Source: JAEUKA01 sp044228505 (lineage in GTDB: Bacteria; Myxococcota_A; Polyangia; Palsa-1104; JAEUJZ01). From it: a DNA stretch of 64,000 bases. Shown here one piece after another: positions 51,738-60,700 of this stretch (the stretch's first letter is position 1; the number at the start of each line of letters is the position of its first letter). The DNA lies in contig JBGAUT010000001.1 in assembly GCA_044228505.1 (NCBI GenBank), positions 62,001 to 126,000 on the forward strand, in the 5' to 3' direction. The notes under the pieces were generated by a model. The model had not been told where the DNA came from. It saw only the letters and a list, made by a program, of their open reading frames with translations, and searched no databases. Both the position numbers and the translations under genes were made by a program.

Positions 51738-53936
51738 TTATTTGGAAAGGTCGATTCCCAGGACTTTGCCCAGGAAGGATAAGCGGTCGGTGGCTTCGTC
51801 GATGCGCTTGCCGGTTGGCTTGCCGGCACCGTGACCCGCTCGAACATCAATCCGGATGAGGGTTGGCGAAGCTCCCTTTTGGGCGGCTTGCAGCGCTGCC
51901 GCAAACTTGAAGCTGTGTCCTGGAACCACCCGGTCATCGTGATCTGCGGTCGTTACCATCGTCGCTGGATAGCTCGTTCCGGGCTTCAGGTTGTGATACG
52001 GGGAGTAGGCGCGCAGCGCTTTGAACTCTGCGGCGTCGTCCGAAGAACCGTAGTCATCGATCCACTCCCAACCGATCGTAAACTTGTGAAAGCGGAGCAT
52101 GTCCATGACTCCGACAGCCGGAATCGCAGCACCAAACAGATCGGGCCGCTGGGTGATGCAGGCTCCGACGAGCAGACCACCGTTTGATCCACCAGCAATC
52201 GCCAGTTTGGGACTCGAGGTGTACTTGTTTTGGATGAGCCACTCTGCTGCACCGATGAAGTCATCAAAGACATTCTGCTTGCGCAGCTTGGTGCCGGCGC
52301 GGTGCCACTCTTCTCCGTATTCTCCACCGCCGCGCAGGTTGGCGTAGGCGATGAGTCCGCCGTGCTCCATCCACACCAGGTCCGCGACGCTGAAGCCAGG
52401 AACGATCGGAATGTTGAAGCCGCCATATCCGTACAGATAGGTTGGGTTTTGTCCGTTCTGTTGCAGGCCCTTTCGAGCGGTCAAAAACATCGGGATCTTG
52501 GTGCCATCCTTGCTGGGATAGAACACCTGCTTGGTCTCGAAGTCCTGCGGATTGAACTTGAGCTGGGGCTGCTTCCAGACCTTGCTCTCGAAGGTGGTCA
52601 GGTCCAGCCGATAGACAATCGGCGGAGTATTATAGCTCGTGAATGCGTAAAATGTCTCTTTGTAGTTCCGTCGCCCAGCGAAGCCCATGGAGGTTCCCAG
52701 GCCCGGTAGCGCGATGTCTTTGACCAGCTTGCCGGTGCGATCGAAGACCTTCACTTGCGTGGTCGCATCGTGGAGATAAGTCGCGACAAACTGGTTATTC
52801 ACCAATGCGACATGCTGCAGCGTATCGGCAGACTCGGCAATCAGATCTCGCCGCTCGCTGGGCTTGCGGATATCGATTGCGATGAGCTTGGCTTTGGGAC
52901 TCTTGAGGTCGGTCTTGAAGTAGAACACCGGACCGTCGTTGTCGACGAAGGTGTATTCCGCATCGAAGTTGCTGATCAGCTCGACAAACTTGCTGCTCGG
53001 TTTGTCTAGCGCTTTGTACAGGATGCGGTACTTGTGATCGGTACCTTTGGAAACCGTAACGATCAGGTACTTGCCATCATCGGTGACGGCTGGCACAAAC
53101 TGCCATTCCTTGTGCGTCTTGTCCTCATAGACGAGCGCGTCCTGCGATTGCGGAGTGCCCAGGCGGTGGTAGTACAGCTTGTGGAAGAAGTTGAGGTCTT
53201 CGAGGCTCTTGCCGAGGTTCTTCGGTTCGTCGTAGCGTCCGTAGAAGAAGCCCTTACTGTCCAGCGTCCAGGCGACTCCCGAAAACTTGATCCACTTCAC
53301 CACATCGGGAAGGTCTTTGCCGGTCTGTAGATCACGAACGCGCCACTCCTGCCAGTCCGATCCCGCTGCCGACAGGCCATAGGCCATCAGGTTGCCATCC
53401 AGCGTGACTCCCAGACCGGCGAGCGCGACCGTTCCGTCCTTCGCAAGCGTATTGGGATCGAGCAGGAGCTGCGGCGTCCCATCGATTGCAGTCATCGTGT
53501 ACAGCACACCCTGGTTTTGGAGCCCGGTGTTGTAGCTGTAGAAGTAGCGATTCCCTTCCTTGAAGGGAGCGGAGTACTTTTCGTAGTTCCACAGCTCGGT
53601 CAGCCGCTGCTTGACCTTGTCGCGGCCTGGAATTTTTTCCAGATACGAAAACGTCACCTTGTTTTGGTCTTCGACCCACTTTCGGGTCTCGGCCGAATCG
53701 AGCGATTCCAGCCAGCGATAGGGGTCCGCGACTTTTTCGCCGTGGTACTCGTCGACTTGATCGACGGTCTTGGTGGTTGGATAGAGCAGCTTGGGCTCCG
53801 TCGCGGCAGGTGGAGCGGACTTGCCTGAGGCAACAGCCCCTGCTTGAGGCGGCAGCGCCCACACCAAAGCTCCGACGGCCAAAAAGCCGCCTAGGGTCAA
53901 AAATCGGAACGGATGTCGAGTAACAAGGGAAGACAT
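51738..53936 (-). CDS. Prolyl oligopeptidase (S9A), exported
   Basis: 732-residue serine peptidase that cuts short peptides after proline. An N-terminal signal-like segment (FLTLGGFLAVGALVWALPPQ) suggests export to the periplasm. The beta-propeller begins after KVADPYRWLESLDS. The catalytic domain has Ser in KLAIAGGSNGGLLVGA, Asp in TTADHDDRVVPGHSFKFA and His in RAGHGAGKPTGK, in the family order; all three are present. Divergent from the helicase gene with about 60 bp between. Confidence 0.96.
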   Translation of the reverse strand: MSSLVTRHPFRFLTLGGFLAVGALVWALPPQAGAVASGKSAPPAATEPKLLYPTTKTVDQVDEYHGEKVADPYRWLESLDSAETRKWVEDQNKVTFSYLEKIPGRDKVKQRLTELWNYEKYSAPFKEGNRYFYSYNTGLQNQGVLYTMTAIDGTPQLLLDPNTLAKDGTVALAGLGVTLDGNLMAYGLSAAGSDWQEWRVRDLQTGKDLPDVVKWIKFSGVAWTLDSKGFFYGRYDEPKNLGKSLEDLNFFHKLYYHRLGTPQSQDALVYEDKTHKEWQFVPAVTDDGKYLIVTVSKGTDHKYRILYKALDKPSSKFVELISNFDAEYTFVDNDGPVFYFKTDLKSPKAKLIAIDIRKPSERRDLIAESADTLQHVALVNNQFVATYLHDATTQVKVFDRTGKLVKDIALPGLGTSMGFAGRRNYKETFYAFTSYNTPPIVYRLDLTTFESKVWKQPQLKFNPQDFETKQVFYPSKDGTKIPMFLTARKGLQQNGQNPTYLYGYGGFNIPIVPGFSVADLVWMEHGGLIAYANLRGGGEYGEEWHRAGTKLRKQNVFDDFIGAAEWLIQNKYTSSPKLAIAGGSNGGLLVGACITQRPDLFGAAIPAVGVMDMLRFHKFTIGWEWIDDYGSSDDAAEFKALRAYSPYHNLKPGTSYPATMVTTADHDDRVVPGHSFKFAAALQAAQKGASPTLIRIDVRAGHGAGKPTGKRIDEATDRLSFLGKVLGIDLSK

Positions 53937-53998
53937 GGCGGCGGACTATAGCTGAAAAATTTGGCTCAAAACGGAAACTTGTGGTTCCGTGCCGAGCC

Positions 53999-56179
53999 AT
54001 GGCGATTCGGCTCAGCGACTTAAATCCGCCGCAACGCCAGGCGGTCATCACCACTGAGGGTCCACTGCTCGTGCTCGCGGGCGCAGGCTCGGGCAAGACG
54101 CGGGTGATTACCTATCGGATTGCCCACCTGCTCGAAAAGGGTGCCCGACCCGAGTCGATTTTGGCGGTGAGCTTCACCAACAAAGCTGCCGATGAAATGC
54201 GTGAGCGTGTCGATCGGCTCTGTACGGGGGGGCAGGCCCGAGGGGTGATGCTGTCGACGTTCCATGCGCTCGGTCTGGTGATCTTAAAGAGTGAGCAGGC
54301 CGCGCTCGGGATGGCGACTGGTTTTTCGGTCTACGATACCTCTGACCAGCTTGGTGTGATTCGCGAGATCTTGCGACATGCGCACATGGAGGGTCGCAAG
54401 CTCGAAACCAAGTCGATCTTGAGTCGGATCAGTCGCGCCAAGAACGCGGGGCTGTCTCCGCAAGACTTTGTTTCGCAGGTTCGCAAGGCGCGCTTCGTCA
54501 GTGAATACGACGGCTTCACCGCCGAGGTGTATCCCCGCTACGTCGAGCGAATGCGGGCTCTGCACGCGCTCGACTTTGATGATCTGCTGGTTGAAACGCT
54601 GCGCGTTCTTCGTGAAAACGAGCAGGTCGCCAGTCGGTGGCAGAGTCGGTTCCGCTACCTGATGATCGATGAGTATCAAGACACCAACCACTGTCAGCTA
54701 GAGCTTTTGCGACTCCTTTGCAAAAAGCACGGCAACCTCGCGGTGGTCGGGGATGACGATCAATCGATCTACGCGTGGCGAGGAGCGGACAGTCGCAACA
54801 TCCTGCAGTTTGAAAAGCAGTTTCCCGGTGCGAGCGTGATCAAGCTGGAGGAGAACTATCGCTCGACGGGGGGCATCCTGGCGGCGGCCAATGCGGTCAT
54901 CGAAAAGAACACGGCGCGCCATGGCAAGACCCTGTGGACGCAGCGCGGTGCGGGCGATCCCATCCAGCTGGTGATTGCCCCCGGTGAGGATGAGGAAGCG
55001 CAGTTTGTAGCCGAGGAGATCGACAGCTTGGTGATGGCCGGTAAGTGCGATCTGCGCGACATCGCGGTGTTGTACCGAACCACCCGTCAGTGCGAGCCGA
55101 TTGAAACGGCGCTGCGCTCGGCGCGTATCGAATACCACGTCATTGGTGGCCAAGCGTTTTTTGATCGCAAAGAGGTCAAAGACGCCATGGCCTACTTGAA
55201 GCTGATCACCTATCCACACGATGAACTGGCGCTGCGCCGGGTGATCAACTATCCACCACGGGGCATTGGACCTCAGGCAATGGACGGGCTCTCTGCACTG
55301 CATAAGGAGTCGCGAAGGAAGCGTCCAGATACATCGCTGTGGGAGGTCGTTCGCGATCTGGTTTCCCACAAGACGGGCTCCTTGGATCTGTTCGCCAGCG
55401 AGGAGTCTGCGCCCGAGCATGAGGGTCTGTCCAGTCGGATCATGATCTCGCTTCAGCGGTTTGTGCGAGCGATCGAAAAGTATCAAAAGCTCTATGCGCA
55501 GCTCGGTGGCGGTCGGCTCAAGGAAGTGGCAGAGGAGCTGCTACGTGAGGTCGGGGTTCAGGATGATCTGGTGCGGGCCGGTCCCACGATGGCACAGTCC
55601 GAGCGACGATTGCGCAACCTCAGTGAGTTTCTGGCCAGTATGCAGCGCTATGCGGAAAAGGCCGGACCCGACTTTGACATGCTGTCCTACCTGAATCGAT
55701 TGACGCTGTCTTCACAGGATGAGGACGCCGATGACTCGCTGCGTGATGCGGTGACGCTATCGACGCTACATGGTGCCAAGGGTCTGGAGTGGAAGGTGGT
55801 GTTCTTTGTTGGTCTGGAAGAAGAGATCCTACCGCACAAGCGATCGCTGGCTCCTCGTCAATCCGATCACACCATTGCTTCCAGGCGTCTATCGGAAGGG
55901 GAGGGCGATGATCCCGAAGGGGATCCGCACTCGTCCGATCTGTCGGAGGAACGACGTCTGTGCTACGTCGGCATCACCCGTGCCCGTCAGAAGCTGTATA
56001 TCTCGCGGGCCGAAATGCGCGGCGGTTGGCCTAAGAACCCGAGTCGCTTTCTCGACGACATTCCGCCCAATCTCCTGATCGTCCGGGATCTGGAAGGGCC
56101 ATCCCCCAAGCAAGATCCCCAAGACGAAGAGGCCTTCGTCAAGGCCCTGATCGCACAGTCACTTTCCGTCTCAGAGTAG
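53999..56179 (+). CDS. Rep/UvrD-family superfamily 1 DNA helicase
   Basis: 726-residue 3'-5' DNA helicase. Motif Q is LNPPQRQAVITTEGP, Walker A LAGAGSGKTRVITYRIAHLL, Ia VSFTNKAADEMRER, II LMIDEYQDTNHCQ, III VVGDDDQSIYAWRGADSRNI, IV VIKLEENYRS, V TLSTLHGAKGLEWKVVFFVG and VI CYVGITRARQKLYIS. VVGDDDQSIY and VIKLEENYRS favour the Rep branch over UvrD. It acts in replication restart or repair. The ATG at 53999 is chosen; a GTG 18 nt upstream is less likely. No partner gene adjoins. Confidence 0.96.
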   Translation: MAIRLSDLNPPQRQAVITTEGPLLVLAGAGSGKTRVITYRIAHLLEKGARPESILAVSFTNKAADEMRERVDRLCTGGQARGVMLSTFHALGLVILKSEQAALGMATGFSVYDTSDQLGVIREILRHAHMEGRKLETKSILSRISRAKNAGLSPQDFVSQVRKARFVSEYDGFTAEVYPRYVERMRALHALDFDDLLVETLRVLRENEQVASRWQSRFRYLMIDEYQDTNHCQLELLRLLCKKHGNLAVVGDDDQSIYAWRGADSRNILQFEKQFPGASVIKLEENYRSTGGILAAANAVIEKNTARHGKTLWTQRGAGDPIQLVIAPGEDEEAQFVAEEIDSLVMAGKCDLRDIAVLYRTTRQCEPIETALRSARIEYHVIGGQAFFDRKEVKDAMAYLKLITYPHDELALRRVINYPPRGIGPQAMDGLSALHKESRRKRPDTSLWEVVRDLVSHKTGSLDLFASEESAPEHEGLSSRIMISLQRFVRAIEKYQKLYAQLGGGRLKEVAEELLREVGVQDDLVRAGPTMAQSERRLRNLSEFLASMQRYAEKAGPDFDMLSYLNRLTLSSQDEDADDSLRDAVTLSTLHGAKGLEWKVVFFVGLEEEILPHKRSLAPRQSDHTIASRRLSEGEGDDPEGDPHSSDLSEERRLCYVGITRARQKLYISRAEMRGGWPKNPSRFLDDIPPNLLIVRDLEGPSPKQDPQDEEAFVKALIAQSLSVSE

Positions 56180-56261
56180 CCTAAGCCGCCGATGTGCTTC
56201 CCATGATGGGTGAACCCTGGTACATGATTCAGTGGAAGAACAGGATACAAGCGGCGGTAAG

Positions 56262-57587
56262 ATGAGCGGGAAAACCCGGATAGTCGGTTGGGGCGGTGTG
56301 GGGACGGTGGGTGAACAGCGCCTGTCAGAAGATTTGTTGCACTCCACCGACGGTGTCCCGCTTTCCAGAGGACTCGGTCGGTCCTACGGAGACTCTGCGG
56401 TGCCGCCGCCATCGGAGCCGATCGTGGTTGGAACCACCCTGGCCGATCGCATCCTGTCTTTTGACGCCGACAGCGGTGCCCTGTGTGCGGAGTCCGGTCT
56501 GTCTCTGTATGAGCTGAATCGGATCTTTTTGCCGCGTCGTTTTTTTGTTCCGGTGACACCGGGGACACAGTTTGTGACGCTCGGTGGGATGGTCGCCTCC
56601 GATGTTCACGGCAAGAACCATCATGTCGAGGGCTGCTTTGGGGAGCACGTCCTATCGCTGCGGATGCGAGTCGGTGATGGTCGTATTGTGGACTGCTCGC
56701 CGACCGTTCATTCCGATCTGTTCTTCGCCACACTTGGGGGCATGGGGCTCACCGGACATATCCTGGAAGTCACGTTCCTGATGAAGAGGATTCCGTCTTC
56801 TTGGATCTACCAAGAGACAGAGCGGGTGGCGGACCTTGATGCTCTGCTGGATGCGCTTGGGGATGCAGCTCGTCACTTTCCGATGACGGTGGCGTGGATC
56901 GATTGTCTGAACGAGGGTCGGGGAATGGGTCGCGGAATCCTGTATCGCGGACGCTGGGCCACAGAGGCCGAGGCTCCGAAGCAGGCCCCCAGGCCCAAGC
57001 TACGGCTGCGGGTTCCGTTTCAATTTCCATCCTGGGCGATGAGTACGGAGTCGGTTCGGCTGTTCAACTCGGCGCTGTATCATCAACACATCCCGAGGGT
57101 CCGGCGCGGCATCGTTTCACCCGAAGACTTCTTCTATCCGCTGGATTCGATTCGTGACTGGAATCGGATCTACGGCAAGCATGGCTTTACGCAGCATCAG
57201 GCCGTGTTGCCGGCGTCGAAGGGACGGGGTGCGGTGCGGCGATTCCTAGAGCTTCTCACCTCGCAAGGGGGAGCTTCCTTTTTGTGCGTGCTGAAGGACT
57301 GCGGCAAAGAGGGACGCGGGATGTTGTCATTCCCGATGCCGGGAACGTCGATTGCGCTCGATCTGGCGCTTCGAGATCGAACCCAAGAGCACATCGATCG
57401 TCTCAACGAACTGGTGATTCGTGAAGGGGGTCGAATTTATCTCACCAAAGACGCGCTGACTCGTCCCGAGCACTTCGCCCAGATGGAACCACGGCTGGCT
57501 GCGTGGCAGAAGGTGCGCGATAAGTGGGATCCCGACCATCATCTGCGCAGTGCCCAATCGGTACGGTTGCTTGGAGACAAACCATGA
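56262..57587 (+). CDS. dprE1: DprE1-like FAD-dependent decaprenylphosphoryl-ribose 2'-oxidase
   Basis: 441-residue FAD oxidoreductase of the VAO/PCMH family. The FAD-binding half has GWGGVGTVGEQR, LSRGLGRSYGDSAVPP, VPVTPGTQFVTLGGMVASDV and HGKNHHVEGCFGEHVLSLRM. The C-terminal half has FFYPLDSIRDWNRIYGKHGF, typical of DprE1, and the end KVRDKWDPDHHLRSAQSVRL. In mycobacteria DprE1 with DprE2 turns decaprenyl-phospho-ribose into the arabinose donor DPA. The next gene, overlapping by ATGA, is a DprE2-like reductase, which supports the call. The ATG at 56262 fits the family N-terminus; a GTG at 56232 is possible. Confidence 0.85.
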   Translation: MSGKTRIVGWGGVGTVGEQRLSEDLLHSTDGVPLSRGLGRSYGDSAVPPPSEPIVVGTTLADRILSFDADSGALCAESGLSLYELNRIFLPRRFFVPVTPGTQFVTLGGMVASDVHGKNHHVEGCFGEHVLSLRMRVGDGRIVDCSPTVHSDLFFATLGGMGLTGHILEVTFLMKRIPSSWIYQETERVADLDALLDALGDAARHFPMTVAWIDCLNEGRGMGRGILYRGRWATEAEAPKQAPRPKLRLRVPFQFPSWAMSTESVRLFNSALYHQHIPRVRRGIVSPEDFFYPLDSIRDWNRIYGKHGFTQHQAVLPASKGRGAVRRFLELLTSQGGASFLCVLKDCGKEGRGMLSFPMPGTSIALDLALRDRTQEHIDRLNELVIREGGRIYLTKDALTRPEHFAQMEPRLAAWQKVRDKWDPDHHLRSAQSVRLLGDKP

Positions 57588-58324
57588 ATGTAGTGATCCT
57601 GGGGGCAACCAAAGGAATGGGCCGAGCGCTGGCACGGCTGTGCGCGGAGCGGGGGGATCGACTGTTTTTGCTCGGTCGGGATGCCGAGGATCTGGCCCGT
57701 AGCGTGGCCGATCTGGGGGTGCGTGCCGAGCAAGGACCGCAGGTCGGGTTTGCGCTGTGCGATCTCGAAAAGACAGAGACGTTTGAGACCGGGTTGAGCG
57801 CGGCCAAACAGCAGCTCGGGCACATCGATGCAGTGGTGGTGACAGCCGGACTGTTTGGTACGCAGGAGCAGCTCGAAGCCGATCCCGGGCTGACCGAGCG
57901 GGTACTGCGGGTGAATTTTGTGAGCACGGTGCTGTTCTGTGAAGCAGCGCGGAAGCTACTGCTGACGCAAGGTGGTGGCACGCTGTGTGTGTTCAGTTCC
58001 GTCGCTGGTGATCGGGCGCGCAAGCCAGTGGTGCTATACGGGGCCAGCAAGGCGGGACTCAGTGCCTATCTGAATGGACTCGATCACAAATATTACTCTT
58101 CTGGTTTGCGTGTTATTTGCGTCCGTCCGGGCTTTGTGAAGACCGGGATGACCGCCGGGCTGCGTCCGCCCCCGTTTGCCGGTGAACCGGAGCAGGTTGC
58201 TCGTGAGGTTCGCGCTGCGCTGCTGTGCCCACGCCCGGTCGTCTACACACCGATCGTGTGGGAGCTGGTGATGACCGCGATCTCGATGCTACCGCGTGCG
58301 GTGATGCGTCGTATCAATTTCTAG
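57584..58324 (+). CDS. dprE2: DprE2-like short-chain dehydrogenase
   Basis: 246-residue NAD(P)-dependent SDR. The cofactor motif is VVILGATKGMGRALARLCAE, the catalytic Ser is in CVFSSVAGDRARKPV and Tyr/Lys in VLYGASKAGLSAYL. It overlaps the DprE1-like gene by ATGA, the same pairing as in actinobacteria, so it probably reduces the 2'-keto sugar to complete epimerisation of polyprenyl-phospho-ribose to arabinose. A different sugar substrate is possible in this organism. Confidence 0.85.
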   Translation: MNVVILGATKGMGRALARLCAERGDRLFLLGRDAEDLARSVADLGVRAEQGPQVGFALCDLEKTETFETGLSAAKQQLGHIDAVVVTAGLFGTQEQLEADPGLTERVLRVNFVSTVLFCEAARKLLLTQGGGTLCVFSSVAGDRARKPVVLYGASKAGLSAYLNGLDHKYYSSGLRVICVRPGFVKTGMTAGLRPPPFAGEPEQVAREVRAALLCPRPVVYTPIVWELVMTAISMLPRAVMRRINF

Positions 58325-58355
58325 CCCTGCATGTTCCGGCGGACCGACCGGCGAG

Positions 58356-59321
58356 ATGAAGCTTGGTGACTTCCTGGGGGGGATGATGACCACGAAAGCC
58401 TGTAGGATATTTAGTCTTTTTATAGGTCTCTTATTCATCACACTGAGCGCCCGGTCCGTCGTGGCGAGCGAACCAGAGGCTCGGCCCCCAATCAAAGTCA
58501 AGGTTGGTATCTATCTGCTCAACGTCGGCAAGCTCGACATCGGTGCGGGTACCTACGGGATGGACTTTTACATCTCATTTCGCTGTAGCGAAGACTGTCA
58601 ACCTGGCAACTTTGAAATCCTCAACGGTCGCGCCAGCATTGAAAAGAACGACGATGAGCCTCGTTTCAAAGTGTTCCGAGTCCGGGCAGATCTGGTGGCT
58701 CAACTGGACCTGCGGGCGTTCCCGTTTGACGCTCATCGGCTCGTGATTTCCCTGGAAGACAAAGTCCTTCAGGACAACCGGCTGGTCTACGAACCGGATA
58801 TGCAGATGACCGGAGTCCATCCGTCCGCAGTGGTGGTGGGCTGGTCGCTCGATAGACAGTGGCAGGTTCTCATCGACCGGGACAGCTATGAGGTATACGG
58901 GCAGAGCTATTCCCGAGCGACGTTTTCGATCGGAGCACAGCGGCCCAAGCTGAGTGCGTTTCTGAAGAACCTAACCCCTGCGCTGATCATTACGCTCAGC
59001 GGATTTCTGGCACTCCTTATGGGAGCAGACAAGGCGACCTCGCGACTGACTTTGACTACTTCTGCGTTGGTCGGTTCGGTGCTGTTTCACATCAACATGA
59101 CGTCCTCGATGCCGCCCATCGGCTACCTGACGTTTGGCGATCGCTTCATGATGATTAACTACGTTGGCCTGGTACTGGTGCTGATGGTAAACGTCAAGGT
59201 GCTAGCGATTAGTGAGGCGGGAGCAACGACGCTGGCGGGCTCGGTGCTGGACAAGATCAAGTACTGGTTCCTAGGGAGCTACGCGCTCATTCATATCATC
59301 CACGCGTGGATGCTGCACTAG
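58356..59321 (+). CDS. Pentameric ligand-gated ion channel homologue
   Basis: 321-residue membrane protein. After a signal peptide (FSLFIGLLFITLSARSVVAS) the outer beta-sandwich reads VKVGIYLLNVGKLDIGAGTY and MDFYISFRC, and the Cys-loop-equivalent motif is AFPFDAHRLVISLEDK. Four helices follow: M1 LTPALIITLSGFLALLMG, M2 SRLTLTTSALVGSVLFHINM, M3 MINYVGLVLVLMVNVKVLAI and a last one at WFLGSYALIHIIHAWML. This is the layout of prokaryotic Cys-loop receptor relatives such as GLIC. Ligand and ion are unknown. ATGs at 58383 and 58386, after a run of six G, are alternative starts. It follows the DprE2-like gene by 31 nt. Confidence 0.8.
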   Translation: MKLGDFLGGMMTTKACRIFSLFIGLLFITLSARSVVASEPEARPPIKVKVGIYLLNVGKLDIGAGTYGMDFYISFRCSEDCQPGNFEILNGRASIEKNDDEPRFKVFRVRADLVAQLDLRAFPFDAHRLVISLEDKVLQDNRLVYEPDMQMTGVHPSAVVVGWSLDRQWQVLIDRDSYEVYGQSYSRATFSIGAQRPKLSAFLKNLTPALIITLSGFLALLMGADKATSRLTLTTSALVGSVLFHINMTSSMPPIGYLTFGDRFMMINYVGLVLVLMVNVKVLAISEAGATTLAGSVLDKIKYWFLGSYALIHIIHAWMLH

Positions 59322-60550
59322 CGCTCTTTGGCCAGATAGCGGCGGAACTTGGGAAGGAGTCCGGCACAACCGACCACACCAGCCAGACCGATCAAGCTGG
59401 AGATGGTGATGGCGCGGCGTACGCCGGTCAGTCCCGCCAGCAGGCCAAGCTGCGTGTTGCCGAGCATCGGTCCGCTCAGGTACGAGATCATCTCAATTCC
59501 AGCCAGCCGACCGCGTAGCTCGCTCGGAATGGTCTGATTCCAGATCGTAGAACGGAACACACCGCTGATCATGTCGGCATAGCCTGCAGCAATCAGGAAC
59601 GCCATGGCGATTGGGAAGGAGTGAGAGGCACCAAAGCCGATCATCATGGCACTCCAACTTCCGGCCGCCCAGAGCACCATCAGGCCGTGACGTCGTACGC
59701 TTCGCGTCCAACCACTGGTGAGTGAGCCGAGCAGCGCGCCGAGTGCGATGCCGCTGTGCAGCCAACCCAAATGGGCCGCGCCCCCATCACGACTTCCCGC
59801 GAACGCTTCCGCAACCGCAGGAAAGAGAAGATTGGGCATCGAAAACGTCATCGCCACAATGTCGACCAAGTAGGTGCCGATCAGCTCCTGTCGACTCATC
59901 GCGTATTGGAATCCCTCTTTCACTGCTGCCAGCGAAAAGCGAGCCGAGGCTGGTGCCTCCGGAATATTACGCAGACTCCGTACTGCAATCATCGCTGCCA
60001 CAAACGTCACCGCATCGAGCGCGAACGCCAGCGCTGGACCCTGCTGGGCCAAGATGAGTCCTGCCAGTGCGGGACCGGCAATGGCTCCCACGTTGTAACG
60101 GAAAGAGCTGAGCACTCCGATCGAAGCCATGTCCTCTTTGGTCACCAATAGTGGTGTCAGTGCTTCGATCGCAGGCCTGTGAAAACCACTCAGTATGGCC
60201 ATGATAGCCGAGGCTGCAATCAGTAGGGGGGCCGAAAGCGCGCCTCGAAACGCAACCACCGAAAGCAGTCCGATACACAGGGTCATTCCCCCTTCGCACA
60301 GCAGCAGCAGTCGCCGCCGGTCCATCGTATCCGCGAGCGCACCTCCAAACAGTCCCCCGACCACCGATGGCACGAGCTGAATCACTCCCAACAGTCCGAG
60401 CAGCTTCGGAGAGTGAGTGATTTGAAACAGAGCGTACGGGAGCGCTACGTAGCTTAGCATCGAGCCAAGCAGCGAGACGAACTGACCGAAATACAGGACT
60501 CGAAAGTCGCGATGACGTCGCAACGGATCAATATCAGGAAGCACTGGCAT
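59318..60550 (-). CDS. MFS transporter (enterobactin-exporter-like)
   Basis: 410-residue 12-helix major facilitator protein. DFRVLYFGQFVSLLGSMLSY at the start, LFGGALADTMDRRRLLLLCE (motif A, G-x-x-A-D-x-x-x-R-R), MTFSMPNLLFPAVAEAFAGS and SGVFRSTIWNQTIPSELRGR in the second half match the EntS/MFS_3 drug- and siderophore-exporter branch. The cargo is unknown. It overlaps the stop of the ion-channel gene by 4 nt (convergent). Confidence 0.92.
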   Translation of the reverse strand: MPVLPDIDPLRRHRDFRVLYFGQFVSLLGSMLSYVALPYALFQITHSPKLLGLLGVIQLVPSVVGGLFGGALADTMDRRRLLLLCEGGMTLCIGLLSVVAFRGALSAPLLIAASAIMAILSGFHRPAIEALTPLLVTKEDMASIGVLSSFRYNVGAIAGPALAGLILAQQGPALAFALDAVTFVAAMIAVRSLRNIPEAPASARFSLAAVKEGFQYAMSRQELIGTYLVDIVAMTFSMPNLLFPAVAEAFAGSRDGGAAHLGWLHSGIALGALLGSLTSGWTRSVRRHGLMVLWAAGSWSAMMIGFGASHSFPIAMAFLIAAGYADMISGVFRSTIWNQTIPSELRGRLAGIEMISYLSGPMLGNTQLGLLAGLTGVRRAITISSLIGLAGVVGCAGLLPKFRRYLAKER

Positions 60551-60700
60551 AGGCGGACCCGCATTGTGTCATACCTTTGCAGTGGTTGTCTGCGGGTGCC
60601 GTGCTCCGAGCTAGAGCAATTTTCATCGTCGCTGGCAGAATTTTTTGTGCAAAGGCGTAACCAAACCTCGGCCAAAAACGTGGATGGTGCGGAGGTCATC

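Noticed and set aside
60567..60590. tgtcata...tgtc before the cytochrome-b/ECF41 genes as an ECF41 autoregulatory promoter
   Set aside because: The -35 resembles the ECF41 TGTCACA element but the spacing is short and the -10 is not CGTC; not enough to call.
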